A DNA stretch of 64,000 bases, from assembly GCA_003439945.1 (NCBI GenBank), contig QVRM01005440.1, forward strand, positions 1-64,000, in the 5' to 3' direction. This DNA comes from Dermanyssus gallinae. Taxonomy: Eukaryota; Arthropoda; Arachnida; Mesostigmata; Dermanyssidae. Position 1 is the stretch's first letter. Each line of letters starts with the position of its first letter. Below are positions 31,730 to 44,699 of the stretch, one piece after another. The position numbers and the translations under genes were made by a program. The notes under the pieces were generated by a model, which did not search any database, was not told where the DNA came from, and saw only the letters and a list, made by a program, of their open reading frames with translations.

Positions 31730-31894
31730 AACTTCAAACAAACCCTCTCAACCGCTCGAATTGATCCCGCTTTATCAATGACGTGGTTAGGAAAGCAGCA
31801 TTTCATGTCATCATTGGGACCACTAGGTTACTCAACGACGTGCCTTCAAGTGACGCCAACACATTTTTCAAAAGAGAGCTAGAGCGCGTCAAAT
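31730..31894 (+). pseudogene. Possible non-LTR RT C-terminal tail
   Basis: An open frame reads INDVVRKAAFHVIIGTTRLL, then LNDVPSSDANTFFKRELERV and a stop. This resembles the 'TRLWNDLPSS...F...L' tail of CR1/RTE-type reverse transcriptases. It is short and isolated. Confidence 0.3.
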
Positions 31895-34430
31895 AATCAC
31901 CCATTATATATTACGCAGGTAGTAGTAAACAAACGAAAGCTGACAACTATTCACTTTAAGCCACAATCCATGGTATACAGTCGAGGATTCGCTTGTCAGC
32001 GCTATCTGTCGGCCGCTTTTAACCCAAAGTAATCTAAATGGCTTAACATTGGCACTAACTCTTTTCTGGCCACTAAATCAAAACGAAAAAGGCTGTAGAA
32101 CACCATCTTCAAAATATAGGTTGGCATGATATTCAGATTTATGAGCCGTACAAAATTTGGTGTGTGAAGTCGAGAGCTGTTTCTGTAGCAATGGCTAGCA
32201 CGTACACGCGGTGCCACAAAATCAGATATTTCAAATCTATTACATCGTTATGTTAAAATGCCATGCGTATCGATCTGCTGATGTCTATGTGGTGCGTGCT
32301 GCAACTATAATGCTGATGATATGACTGCATAAAAAACCCAAATTGCTTGCGTTTGCAATTGGGATTTCCTATATGCATGAAGTACGCTCCCATTTTGTAC
32401 GAATAAAAGCGTCATTTGAATGATACTAAACGTTGACAATGTATTGCAAATATATGCTTTCATATTTCAAATAAAGGATATATTTCTGACACAGTCAGTA
32501 GTCCATATCGAACGACGGTTTTTGCTGGGCAATATTTTTCTGCCGACGCAAAAGCTTGGGTAACATACCTTCTAAAAACTTAAGCCTATATTCATAGTAC
32601 AGTCATGCTCCGCAAAAAAGCTCTATGCTGCAGGCATGTCGGTCATCGCATAAGTGGAAACAGTTCCACTTGGCGGCACATGTATGCACGAACGTTGTCG
32701 TCGACTGATTCCTGTCTTCGTCTATGTTTTGAATTTGAGAGATCAGGCGCAAGTCTGGGCTGTACTGCACATTTCCTGTCGGTGGGTCGCGCTCTGTCAT
32801 AAACCAGGCCGCGACTTACCGCGCTCTCTCAAAACCAGCGAATCGCTGCACAACCTTTATGTACCACCACAGATACGTTGGAATTTTTAACACAAACGAG
32901 TCCTAAACCCACCAAAATGTACGCAGTATTGACACGTTTACAGGACGAATTACCAAATTTTAAAGAATTGTACAATACGTAAAATTAGGTATCTTGAATT
33001 GTTGGACAAGTAGTGCTACCCATTTATGCCGATCAATATCTGCGGAGGCAGTATGGCTTCGGCTTTGCTTTTAATATACGTAGAAAGCTCATTTAATTCA
33101 GCCAAAGTAACGTGAGCGCCTTTTTTGTGTATTCGAACAGAGAAAATAATAAAGAGACAAAACCCCGCCAGGCAGAATCAAGGGAGTTTTCGGCATTCAC
33201 GATCGCTGTTAGACAGATCTTAATTTTTTTTGGAAAAATACTAAGGTTGGAGAGTTTCCTGATATCTTTCTAAATGACTCGGGATATTTCTGAACGTTTT
33301 AAATGCATTCGATTCACTGCAGCTGGGAACGTTTATTAAGATTTTTGTTCAATTACGTGTAAACAGGGATACCACTTTTTTGCAAAGTATAATATCGCAA
33401 TAATTTAAGTGACTATCAATAAGACCCCCGCATTCTACATGGGCACCGGACCAAGAAGGTGTCATGCCACGTCTGTTGCCTGCCATGCATGATAACCTTT
33501 GAGGGAGTGCAGTTGAGTACTGTGAGTACTAGAGTCACACGCGTCGCTGCAGTCATTACACGCGCAAAAGAAAGCAACGATGATTAAGCTAGCCTTGTAA
33601 GAGCACACCCGACATAATAAAAGTATGGCCGTTAAGGCCAAATCACGGCCAAATAACGGAGGTGTGCGATTAAATGTATCCGTTCCCTTGAAAAGGGCAC
33701 TGGGGTAGCTCCAGGCAGCATTCTGTACGGAATTCGTCGCGTTCTGAAAAGCAATAAATTAACTCCGCAAGCGTATGTCTTTTTGCGTCCCTGAAGCTGC
33801 CATCTGATGACTTGTCTGGTCTAAAAACGTTACTCGGTATTCTCCGTGATAAGTTAACGTGTCTGTTCGTGTTCAATTCGTGCTAACATACAGCATTAAC
33901 AATGACGAAAGACGGTCTGTGGCATAATATTTAAGACAGCGGCGGAGGGGTTATTCCGGTTCACAAGGAATTCTTGCGTAAAAGGTAAATGCTTGTTCTA
34001 GGCGCAGTGTCACACGCTCTGTGAAATTATTTCAAGTTGACCGTATAGCCTCGTATATATAGAAGCGGTGGTTCATTTCAAAGTAGCGGACACATCATCA
34101 CAGATATGCAAAATGATGACTTTACCCCCGAGGCTATAGTTGGCAATTTGTTTTGCTTACAGCTTGCAATTGTAAACCCGTCGCGTATTACAGCCAAGAA
34201 AGGCGTGTGCGTCGAAGAGCCGTGAATTTTCGGTTCCCTTGTCGAGCTGCTGCGTAGGAGTACAAGTCTGCGCAGTTCACCGTGGGGTCGCGTGATGTTC
34301 AAGCGCACAAAAGCTGAAAGGACATCAGCTGACATCCTTCCTTGCGCGCCTGTTCTATTCAGCCATGCGTGACAGCTGAAAGAAAAGATCGCCTGCGGAA
34401 GACATCGGGGTGCCGAGCAAAGGCGAGAGA
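31895..34430. other. Non-coding stretch
   Basis: AT-rich with only short chance frames. No gene, SINE head or transposon motif recognised. Confidence 0.45.
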
Positions 34431-36307
34431 GATGAAGATTTGCCTCAACATCCCCCCCGCCCGCCGCCCGTCCCCCCCCCCCCTCCCCTAAAGAAAGATG
34501 AAGGCAAGATGTCTGCTGTTTCGTGTTGAGCCTCCTCATCTTTCTCCTCTGGGTGATGTCGGCGGCAGGGACCTTGCGTTGTTTTGCCTTGGCGGCGACG
34601 TTGCGCCACGCGAGATGGGAATGCCGCCCCCTTCTGCCCAGCTGCCCGGCGAGCTTTTCCCTGTCGGCCCGTCAGCGTAGTTGTCCTGCTTGTGCGCTTT
34701 AGCTGCCGCCAGCAGCGAGCGGTGGTTGGTTGCTTGGTTGGCGAGAAGAAGAGGTAGGTGTCTCTTTTATTTTTTCCTTTTTGTCTTGGATGTCAAATGC
34801 GAGTCTCAAAAAAAAAGTTGCTCATCTTCGTCTTGTGTCGGCCGTTCTTGCATCGGTGTGCCCTCGTTGTCGGTGCCTTGTTGTCGGGAGCTAGCTGCTG
34901 TCTCGCGTCGTCTGTCTGGGGGCTGCGTCTGTTCTGTGTGCGCCTCCTTGCGCCCTGGCCCCGCTCGGCTCTGCTCGGCGGCGCATTCGACGTGTCTTTC
35001 TGTCTCCTGTCACCCATCGGAGCTTCTCCGTGATGCGGCAACGGCGGCGGCGCCGGCGACTGCCGTCGTAGCCAACCGACGTGGCTGCTGCTGCTGCTGC
35101 TTCTTGTGAGCAGCGCTACCGCTGCCGCTGTCGGGATAATATCGTGCTCAGCCGAGCGGCCGCTTTAGCCGGTTTTGTTACTCCTCAGCACACGACACGA
35201 CACGTCGTGCGCAGGCGGGAACGAAGCGACAGGACAGCGTCCCCATCAATGCGAGCGGGCGAGCGAGCGAGCAAGCGACAGAAAGACAGGCATATAGGAC
35301 AGCAGGCACGCTCTTCATCTAATTCTGCCCGGCTCGCCTGTGGCCAACAACTGACTTACTTGATCCGCTAGCCAGTAGTCGCTAGTATGCCCCTTAGGCG
35401 ACATTGATGCAAGCTGGCAACAGCCTTCAAATAGGAGAACTCATATATATATATATATATATATATATGCATTTGGAACTCATGTCACCGGACGACAGTT
35501 ACTTTGCAGAAGGCTCCGTATGTATGCAAGCGTGTAGGCCAATAGCTAGGCTTCAGGATCGAGATTCCCGAAATCGCCGCGAGAATCACGAATCGCTCAC
35601 GTTAACCCTATGCAGCGCTCTAGAGCAAGTGACACACATTGTAGGTGTTGACTCTTCCGCAATTTTTTGGCCGGCAAACACTTTTACGAACTAACATTCC
35701 TTTCGATCGCAAGGCGGAGCGCGACAAGGAAGCAGGTACTAAAACTAACATCGTCGTCTTATTGCGCATGTGTTCTTCACGTAAATGAGCGTTCACACAG
35801 TGATGATATTTTTATTCAGCGGCCACCTACATTTAAGGCGCTAACAAAATCCAGGGTCCGGAACTACCAATGTGCGGGACGACCGGCGGGAAGACAGTAC
35901 AACCGGCGACTAGCTTTTGCAGAGAGCATGTTTAAATGTTACAAGAAGGAACGCTGTTTTGGCAAGTTTCTGGGCGCTCTGACTAACTATATAGAATATT
36001 CTATGATGCTCGAAAGGAGGGGCATGTGGGGTGGAAGTGTATATATATGTTTCTTGCAGTATTTAAAAAAAACATTTAGAAAGTGTGTGAGCTTGATAGG
36101 GTAGTGGTCCAATCATGTTTGTATAATATTAAATTAATTGATTGTCCATATTGATTGTTTGTTTGCCACAAAATACAGGCTATTTGAATACTTTGTTGTT
36201 GTTGTCGTAGCGATGCATTCAATGGGCAATTCGGCCGAGAGAAAAAATAAATATTAAAATTTACCCATTACCCTCATAACACAAACACATTCAGATTTAC
36301 TTATATA

Positions 36308-36357
<50 letters not shown>

Positions 36358-39240
36358 TATGTACTTCCTGCTAACCTGAACAATCTAATTTAAATGTCCA
36401 ATTGCTTTTTATTCCACATAACTCACTGTAGAAAAATCGAGTTAAAATTTAAGACAACGTGAGATGGTACTTAAGTTGTATGTGTTACATAGTAAGATTT
36501 TCTTGAGAAAATGTAGTAACCTATGACAACCGGTGGTAACACAACGACGGCAATAACTCAACCTATTCGCATGAACGCATTCGTCGTGGTACCATAGAGA
36601 CATTTAACAAAACACTATAGTGTTAGATCCGTACTCTTGCCTCTCCTTAGTTATCGACACGTCGGGGTGTGATAATATCCGACAAACTTTTCTAGTGAAG
36701 ATAGATAGATGTCGTAATAACAACGGCAAAGAGTCAATGAGCGAGAGGTAAGTAAGAACTACATCATTAGCGCGAGAGATTAAGTGAGACCATGCCATGT
36801 GATCAGCCAGCATGTAAATACGAAAGCAAGTGAGTATTTAGCCAATGCGTAACGGCAGCAGAAGCACCGTACTCTTAGTTTCAAAGTTCGCGCCCGAACT
36901 GAGTGCTGCTGCTGCCGCCAAGCGTTCCATCGGGAAAAGCTCAATAAGCTGATAAATGCCAGTGCCGACTAGGTTTTTATGGCCACCACATCCCAGGTAG
37001 CCTCATTCCGCAAACAAACCTCGCCTCGTTTATTTTCTTCGTCCCACTATCTGATGTGCCCCGCCCGCCCCGCTGCCTCCTTCCCTCCACGGAGAGCAGT
37101 TTCTACCACTCGCGGACTCTTTGTGCTTGTGTCTCCGTTCCCCAATTATTTAAGGGCTTCTTCTCTTCTTCATTTGCGCACCGAATTTCTCAAACATCTG
37201 GACAACATTCCTCCAATGTTCCATTTGCCGCTCGTGCTCGCCTCGCGCAAAGTTTATTGCCTCGTGTGGGCCGGGCCAGCCGCACGCTTTACCGGATAGA
37301 TACTCTCTACTGTCACGCGTACCACCGCATCGCTAAATATTCGCTGCTGCTGCTGATCTGCTTGCTGACGCTCGGTGGTGCCTTTTTTTGTTCCGCCAGC
37401 GCAACTCGACGTGAGGGGCGCGACTTTTCCATTTAGCAGGAAGCGCTTAGCAAACGAGTTGGATACGGCTAGCGCAGGGGCGGAATAGGGCGGGACCATT
37501 TGCCGATAAAAGGTTACACCAGCCACCGCCACCGCCATAGCAGAGGCTGGAGGTTGGCTGGCGGCAGCGGCAGCAGAGAGAACATGTAACGTTGGAAGCA
37601 GCAGTAGTGGCGGCTGTAGTCGTAGTGGTTGGTAGTCAGGCTGCGCTAAGCAGCCTGTCGACGCCGAAGCGTCGAGAGAAGAACGAACGAAGTAGTAGTA
37701 GGAGAGCTCATTGCCGTTTACTTGCTGCAGTTCTGCGGTAGGTACCACCACCACCGCCGCCGCCGACTGCTGACTGGTAGTTGAAGCGCAGAGCTGCCAA
37801 AGCAGCCGCTAGCCGCGAGCTCGGACCGGGCGGTGTTAGAGGACCCGGGTCGTTTACACCTCTACCTCCTTCTTCTCATCCTCCTCCTCCCCGGCCCCGT
37901 CTTTCGGTCACGCTCGCGACAACCAGAAAAGCCAGGAAACAACGAGCGCTCGCTGGCCAGCTGGCAGGCTGGAGCAGCCGCTAGACAGACTCTCTCTCGC
38001 TCTTGCTTACCCTCTTGGCCCCGTCGGAGACTCCTTTGGCCCGAGCACATCGGACGGGCAGAGACAGCACCGGCCAGGCAGCCGGTGGCGCACGGACAGC
38101 TCAGCTCAACTACTACAGCCAGCACCACCAGCCAGGACCCATCACCATCACTCGAGCTGCCTGCTCCCCCCTGCCTCCCTCCCCTCTCATTTCAGTTCAG
38201 GCGGTCCTTCCTTCAGTGACACTAATTGTCCTTAGCGCCGCGGCAGTCACGGTGCCGGCAGCGACGACACCGCCAACGACAGCAGAATGGTGTGCAAGGG
38301 GAGATAGAACGAGAGAGAGAGGGGGGGGAGAGAAGGAAAAGAAGGCAGGCAGGCAGACCCGGGGACAGCCCGTGTCGCCGCACAGTATCATGAGGGGGAG
38401 GGCGGGGTTTGGGGGAGACAGGCAACCGGACAGAGAGAAGGGTGGTCAGGCTAGTACAGGGAATCATTAGAGGTTAATTTGCAGTTCCACGCTTTGCCAG
38501 CGCCGTCGCCCCGATCGCCGCCGCCGCCGCGGTTCCCCATTAAGGTAGCCTCGAAGTCCCTGGCCATTCGACCCGGCCCGACCCAGCCCGGCACTTTACA
38601 AACGGTCCATGTTGGCTTGCCACTGACAAATTCGGAGATACATACATACATACATGCATGCATGCCTGCCTATATACATACATCCATACATACATATACT
38701 TACTTGCGCAGTGTTGTTTTGTGTACCCTGGAGATCTTTTACGGAGGCGGAGGGCAACCGCCGAACCGGACGCCCGCAGCAACGGCGACGTTCCATCAGG
38801 TTTGTCCATCTGTCTGTCTGTGCGTCTATCCGTCCACACTTGAAACGAACCCCCTTCCGTCTGCTAGTCCTTGCGGTATCACACGAGCAGCCATACCGTG
38901 CTCATTACTCGCAGCAGAAACGCGGCGGGGTCAGTGAGGCGGGCAGCTCTCTTGTAGCTTCATGACGAGTCGACTCATCTGTAAACGACACTCCCGACAG
39001 TGGTGAATAGCGCGAAGAGCAAGGCGGTTGGTTCACCAGCAAACGCTCAAAGCAAAGCCGGGCGGCCGCGTAGAGGCAGAGGTCGACGAGGAGGAAATAG
39101 AGGCAGACGAGAGGCGAGAACGCAAGCTGTGGGCAAAGAAAATTTGTAATTCAAATCTCTCGCGGTTTGCTCTCACAGTTCCTTCCATTTGTTCGTTCGG
39201 TCATGTACATCCGTTTTTGGTGGCAAAGTAGTGCGTGTAG
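34430..39240. other. GC-rich islands separated by AT-rich DNA; no gene supported
   Basis: 34430-35300 and 36980-39100 are GC- and CpG-rich; 35400-36960 is AT-rich with (TA)n tracts. Long frames inside the islands are low-complexity, overlap on both strands and show no domain. 38639-38700 holds a CATA/CATG tetranucleotide repeat and 34455-34490 a C-rich tract. The islands may be promoters or first exons. Confidence 0.4.
36300..36360. repeat. (TA)n microsatellite
   Basis: Near-pure TA repeat of about 60 bp in AT-rich DNA; a shorter TA tract lies at 35442-35468. Confidence 0.95.
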
Positions 39241-39799
39241 GTTGTGCTGCTACGGCCGCTTCTGCTTGCCGTCTTGACCTCTTGATGAGAATATGTATGG
39301 CGACATAGCGTCATGTATACAACGACTGAAAGATGACCAAATAGGAAATTTTTGCGGCACACGCATCAGCACTGATTTAATTAGCTAGGCAGTTTTGCTA
39401 AATCTGTGAAATTTAGAAAAAGTGCATGGAAGTAGATGTCGAACAAACATTAAACCTAGTATAGACAACGTATACTGTAATACGCCGACCAATTACAAAA
39501 TGCTCTCTACAGATTAAGTAAACGTGGAAAAAATAACATCAATGATAAAGATGACAGCGAAAGGACTTTGTGTGTAATCTGCATGATTTTAGGTTATTAT
39601 GGCAAGAACCCGTTATAAAGCAACCTGATCGGACTGGTCTATAAACACATCTAACAGAGCAGCCGTATTTACTTATTAATATTATTAACACTCACTATAT
39701 GTAAATGCGTCTATGGTACATCAAAGGGTTTCGAGACAACCAATAATCTAGCATTTTGTATACTTTGGCGTGGTATCTATAGTCGCTTCAGCACTGGCT

Positions 39800-42420
39800 G
39801 CGTCGACATCCATCCTGTGAGTCGTGAAAGTTCTTCACGCTGATATGTCATCTTGCTAGCCCGACATTTAGTCTTACTATCTTATTTGCCAGTTATGTAT
39901 TTATATGTCAAAGGCGCACGTTCTTTTCAGATTCCAACGCTTTGCAGATCCTCTCCTAGCAGCGGGTCACCTTCTAGGTCACCCTACTACTGTATATATT
40001 CGGTAGCGCAAAAGCCTCTTTAAAAGCAAGATTTCATCACATCAACTAAAGTATACTCGATCACTCCCAGCTTATCCCAGATCAGTGGAACACCATAAAT
40101 AGTGATGGATACTATCTGTGTCCCGAAATAAGGCAGATAATTTCCTGAATGCGTGCTCGAGAGCTGTTGCTGCTTGTTGACAAGGTAACAAATTTTACCT
40201 CAGTTTTTTTTGTTTGAAGCACGCCTCTTCGAAATTGCATGGTAACTGTTTTTTCCGCAGTTAACCTTCAAGCCCATCTTATCCATGAATGTAACTAGTC
40301 GATGCATGGTTTGTTTCACCTTGAAATAGCTCCAACCAAATATGACATATCATCTGCCTACAGTTGTTTATTCTGGCCTATTTCCGAGTCTACCCAGTTC
40401 TGATCCGCTTTGGCAGTCCACCCAAAAGGTCGAAAGACAGCAGTGGGCTCAGTCTATCGCCCTGTGCGACACCTGTAATTTAAGTCATTTCCCCGCAATG
40501 CTAAACCCGTTATCAATCAAGTATCCCAGATTACTGCGAGTACTTCCTCAATTGCTGACTGAAGTGATCTTCCTCTCCTTAATCCGTGCTACCCTTCCGG
40601 TATTAACCCCTCTTTAACAAAAATACCCCAGCCTCCTTACTATTATTCCTGAGAATATCTTGCACGGGCAGTTTTTTAATGCTATTTCATCTAAGCCCCT
40701 GATTCCGCTTCTACTCCCATCCCTTTGGGAATGACTATTAAGGTCGCTTCCCTCCAGACCTGTGGATTTTCTTCAGTATTTAAGCACTCATTGAATAGGG
40801 CTCACCTAGGTGATGCTTTAGTCAGCTCCACGAGAGATATCACCCTCATTGTCTAGACCCTCGCATCTGTCCCGGTTTTGCCTGTGTGATCTCACGGGCC
40901 TCGTAATTTAGAAGCGCTTTTGGGGTTCTTTCAACCCGGCCAATATTCTTCCAAAATGCTCATCGAACCTGCCTGTCTCTACTGAACATTATCTCTTTCT
41001 CTTTCGCCTCAGCCATGAACGTAGGCGTTCGTCAGCCTCCCTTTTTGTTAGCAATTCTTTTTCCCTCAGCACATTTGCTTCTCTTCTATATACGATTTCT
41101 TAACTAACTGTTTTTAACCATCGAAGCCAACGGTCTCATCCACTATCCAGATACCCATCGATATACATTTTCTGAGTCTTGCACCTTCCTACAAAAAAAG
41201 TGTGGTCTCCTGTGAATCCATTGCCCCTCTGTTTATATATGTTGCAAATAAGTCACTAACTGACCTTCTGGCGTGGCATTTCTATGGGCACACATTTGCC
41301 CTGATAACTACCGAGCAGCCGATCTCATTCAATAGGTCTAGCAAGGGCGCCACCGTTTTTTTCCAAGTGGACCCTGTTTAATCTTGCATTCAAGTCCCCC
41401 TCTATGATTATCAAAGTCTTCCTTTGTAAAGCCTTTAGCATAAAGCGCTCGTTCATCGTATCTGTGTACTCCGTCCCCGCCGGTTGCAAATAGGTGGTCC
41501 CTACTTCTAGTTTAGATGGTGTTACTAAGATCGGATATGCTGCTACTACTTTCACGCGAATTTGTTTTAACTATCGTTTTAAGACGTCAGATCGATATGA
41601 AATGCGCTGAAGATGCTGTTACTCGATTGCGCTTTTTATATCTCGTCTGGCTCCATAAGCGTCATCGGTTGTTGGTTGCACCGTAGCTGGGATGGCTGAT
41701 GGGGCACCCATCAGTTCTTTCAGAATGCTCAGGATGGCTTCCTGGATAGCCTTAGGTACAGTCTCCACAATCTTTTAATATTGGCATAATTGTCACAATA
41801 ACGTATTGCACTATATCCCACTATATACTCTAAGCGCTTCTCAATCATGTTGGAAGCTATTTTTGTAACACTTCCATGTTTTTAGCCTTTGTGGACATGA
41901 GCCTCAAGTGGCTTCATGTTCTCCAAAACACAGACTGCATCAAGTCTGGGTGTTTCATTCCTTCCTCAGTTGCTGCGCAGAGTCATACTTTCTGCATCTC
42001 GGTTTATAAAGTTTGCTGTTTGCTACAAATTGATCCATGCTTTAATACTTGAAATATTACATGGGTTCCCGAATTAAGACGGCGCCGTGCGGTTTCAACT
42101 CTAACCGAACATCTGCTGCAAGGTTTCCATCCCCGAATGTCAGACTTGTTCGGTTGACAATACAGTGTTTGTTCTCGCGTCCTTAGTTTTCACCCTAATG
42201 CTTTGAAAGTCTCGAAAATTTGCAAAGCAGCTAAGGCTGTAGCCTTCGATTTTGTGGGATGCACACTAGAGATTTAGACCTTTACTGTAGATTCTCCACC
42301 GCTGATTCTCGCCGACAACTTCATGTTGGCCAATTCCTAAAACCGCAGTAGTGCGGCTCTACTTTATTCAGCTTCATCTATAATAAAGAACTCTACACCG
42401 GTTGTACATAGCTAAGCAGA
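39800..42420 (-). mobile_element. Degenerate non-LTR retrotransposon with apurinic-type endonuclease
   Basis: Minus strand, 5' to 3': a decayed ORF1-like region (about 42330-41700); an endonuclease segment at 41555-41325 with LIIIEGDLNARL, the GDxN block of the exonuclease-endonuclease-phosphatase fold; RT segments ALFNECL and REATLIVIPKGMG (about 40800-40700), GLRRGRSLQSAIEE and AQGDRLSPL (about 40590-40430); the catalytic box at about 40360 reading stop-A-D-D; and thumb motif MDKMGLKVN (about 40280). Many stops and frameshifts make it inactive. Its 5' side abuts RLE copy 2. Clade not resolved (CR1/RTE/R1-like). Confidence 0.7.
41325..41555 (-). pseudogene. Endonuclease domain fragment of the non-LTR element
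   Basis: 76 open codons containing TLIIIEGDLNARLNR and, 12 residues on, NGGAL, matching the catalytic GDxN loop of APE-type target-nicking endonucleases. The flanking parts of the domain are in other frames. Confidence 0.6.
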
Positions 42421-42439
42421 AGGCAGAGTCACTGGTCAA

Positions 42440-43239
42440 ACTGAGATTGGATCCAGGCCCTTAAGAAAAACATACAACGCAGAGAGTGCTCGACAACTAC
42501 AGATGCAAAGTCATAGCCCGTGAGATCATCGAAAGCCTTGAGTCTCCCACAGAGAAAGCGGTCTTCTTGGCCGCACGAGACACCTTCAGCGGCGGATTCC
42601 TCAGGGCTCTTCCGTCACCGCAGCTCGGCACCATGCTGGACAACATCTCATTCCGCATGGTGTCGGCTCTAAGAATCGGCGTGCAAATATGCGAACCTCA
42701 CATTTGTAAGGCCTGTGGAAAAGTAGTGGAGAAGGATGGCCTCCACCCATTGAGCTGCATCAAGAGCCAAGGTCGGGCCCCTAGGCACACCGAAATAAAC
42801 TCAATAATTCAAAGAGCTCTCCGGAAAGCGGGAATACCTAGCATGCTGGAACCCAGACTAGAACTACATGACGATAAAATGCCTGACCGTTCCGCCGTGG
42901 GAAAAAGGCAAATGCCTGGTTTGGGATGCGATCGTATCCTGCACGGCCGCACCGTCTTATTTATGCCACAGCGCGACGGAGGCGGGATGGATTGCCGAAC
43001 ATGCAGAAAAAGAAAAGTGGCGTAAATACACAGAGTTAGAGCCTAGATACAATTTCGTGCCGATTGCAATGGAAACATTGGGCCCGGTCAGCAGAAGTAC
43101 AAGGAAATTTATAAAAGACTTAGGTGATCGAATACGAGCAAACACCGGGGATATGCGCGAAGACGAATTTCTGAGGCAGCTGCTTTCACTGGCAGTTTGC
43201 AGAGAAAATGCCGCGTCGATATTAGGTGCGATGGGCTGA
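42440..43239 (+). mobile_element. RLE-type non-LTR retrotransposon, copy 2 (3' end only)
   Basis: Only the C-terminal part of pol survives. The start is a typical 5' truncation, and the downstream sequence ends in an AT-rich tail with an AATAATGATAATAAATAAG-type stretch near 43310-43330. The coding part is broken by one frameshift at about 42890-42905. It is clearly related to copies 1 and 3 but diverged from both, so it is a different subfamily or an old copy. Confidence 0.8.
42486..43239 (+). pseudogene. RLE copy 2: CCHC knuckle and endonuclease, frameshifted
   Basis: The first frame (42486-43025) contains FLRALPSPQLGTMLDN, the knuckle C-x2-C-x9-H-x3-C (CKACG...LHPLSC), APRHTEIN and the start of the nuclease core MPDR. 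The core continues in a second frame (about 42896-43239): PWEKGKCLVWDAIVSC, METLGPVSR and TRKFIKDLGDRI, ending with TGA at 43237. Apart from the single shift both halves are well kept, including the acidic residue of WDA. Confidence 0.8.
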
Positions 43240-44650
43240 GAATAGCTAGATGGTAACCATGAAATAACGAGGATACACATTTAGACCTCACAATTGTATT
43301 GTCCTAACACATAATAATGATAATAAATAAGAACTCTATACTTCTTGTAAAACGGGGTATCTCCATATTTCAGTTGAGGTGTTTAGCAATAACGATTGAA
43401 GGTTCAGCGAGTTGTCTTACATATTGAGAATATAATTGCCTCTTGCTTAGCCACGACAACATTCGCCGCACGAGACTGCCTAGACCGGGTCGCGGTGGGT
43501 AACTTAAGTTCTTTCGGTGTCTCTTCAGCGTCACGAGCGCTCTCGGTAACCTCGCTAGTGCCGCGAGTGTATGGCCGCAGGGCTCTACGCTTTATATCAC
43601 CCGTCTTTGGACGGTAAGCCGGACCGCTTGCATCGCTGATTGGTCCAAGAGTGCGTCCATCCGCCTCTCCATCTATATGTACGTACGCAGGTACTTCAAG
43701 CTGCTTCATCTCTTGCTCTTTTGTAGACGTTTGTTATACCGGCATGGCCGGCTACTGCTGCGCCGCGCCTGTTCACAAACAATGTAGTGTTCGCATACCA
43801 AGCAGTCCCAGACCGAACTTCGCGTTCGATAGATAATAATTGCGATAAAAGAGGTGATGGCATCCAAGCGAAGGGGGAGGGTGTTTGGTAGTGGCAACGG
43901 CGTAGACAACGATAGTTGCGATGACGGCGCACAAACATTTTACAGCTTGCATATCTGCTGTGGACCGCGTGGCGAGAGGCACGTGCATTAACATCACTGA
44001 CTCTCCGAGGTTACGGTTGGCTCTAGCTCACGCAGGAATGCTTCTCACCAGAGACTGAAGAAGCCTTGCCAATTTCAAACATATATGGTGCGGATTGGAA
44101 AGTCGCAGGTATACATGTGCACGCTCAGCATGTCGGGGCAGCGGAAAGATGTTAACCAAACTGGGTTGTTCTGCTCCTTCCAGGTCCGCACAAACTCGAT
44201 GTGCTGCTATGCAGGGGAATTGACACGAAACATTGAGATTGTCGGTCACATTGCGAAAGATGCCGCCGCACGTGCGGCAGGTGTCTGTTTTTATACGCTA
44301 TTATGTGCGAGATGACGCGGCTAGGGGACGCTTAATGCGCACGCTACGGATGCATGCATGGGTGGTCAAATTGAGGTAACCCCGCAAGGGGCTATGGCAG
44401 CGCAGCCCTCTGTAGAACTGATCCCCTCGGGTTCGCAAGCTGGGGTCAAGACAAGACGCATAAAAGCCGATAAACCACGACCCCCCTCCCACACGGTCTC
44501 GAAGTAGTGCCACATTTTCGGAACTCTGGTCGGGTAGAAAGAATTGAGGTCTCTGTGGGTGAAAGTTCTTTACTAGATGCTGTTGGTTGCCGGTACCGAT
44601 AGTGCATTAGCGTCTTCAAACTTGCCTTATCAAAAAACTAAAGGAGTCAT
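43240..44650. other. Non-coding stretch
   Basis: No gene recognised. The block 44360-44470 holds short hairpins such as CCCCGCAAGGGG but no conserved RNA fold that I know. Confidence 0.4.
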
Positions 44651-44699
44651 ACTGACCCGAAATTCATATTTACTGTGTGCATTGTGGTACGGAACTAGG

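Noticed and set aside
37254..37754. 166-codon minus-strand frame rich in Ala/Leu/Pro
   Set aside because: Located in a CpG-rich island; Gln and Ala runs follow trinucleotide repeats; overlapping frames on the other strand are equally long.
44360..44470. Cluster of short GC hairpins (CCCCGCAAGGGG and CCCCTCGGGTTCGCAAGCTGGGG)
   Set aside because: Possible structured RNA, but it fits no known family and short hairpins are common by chance in such sequence.
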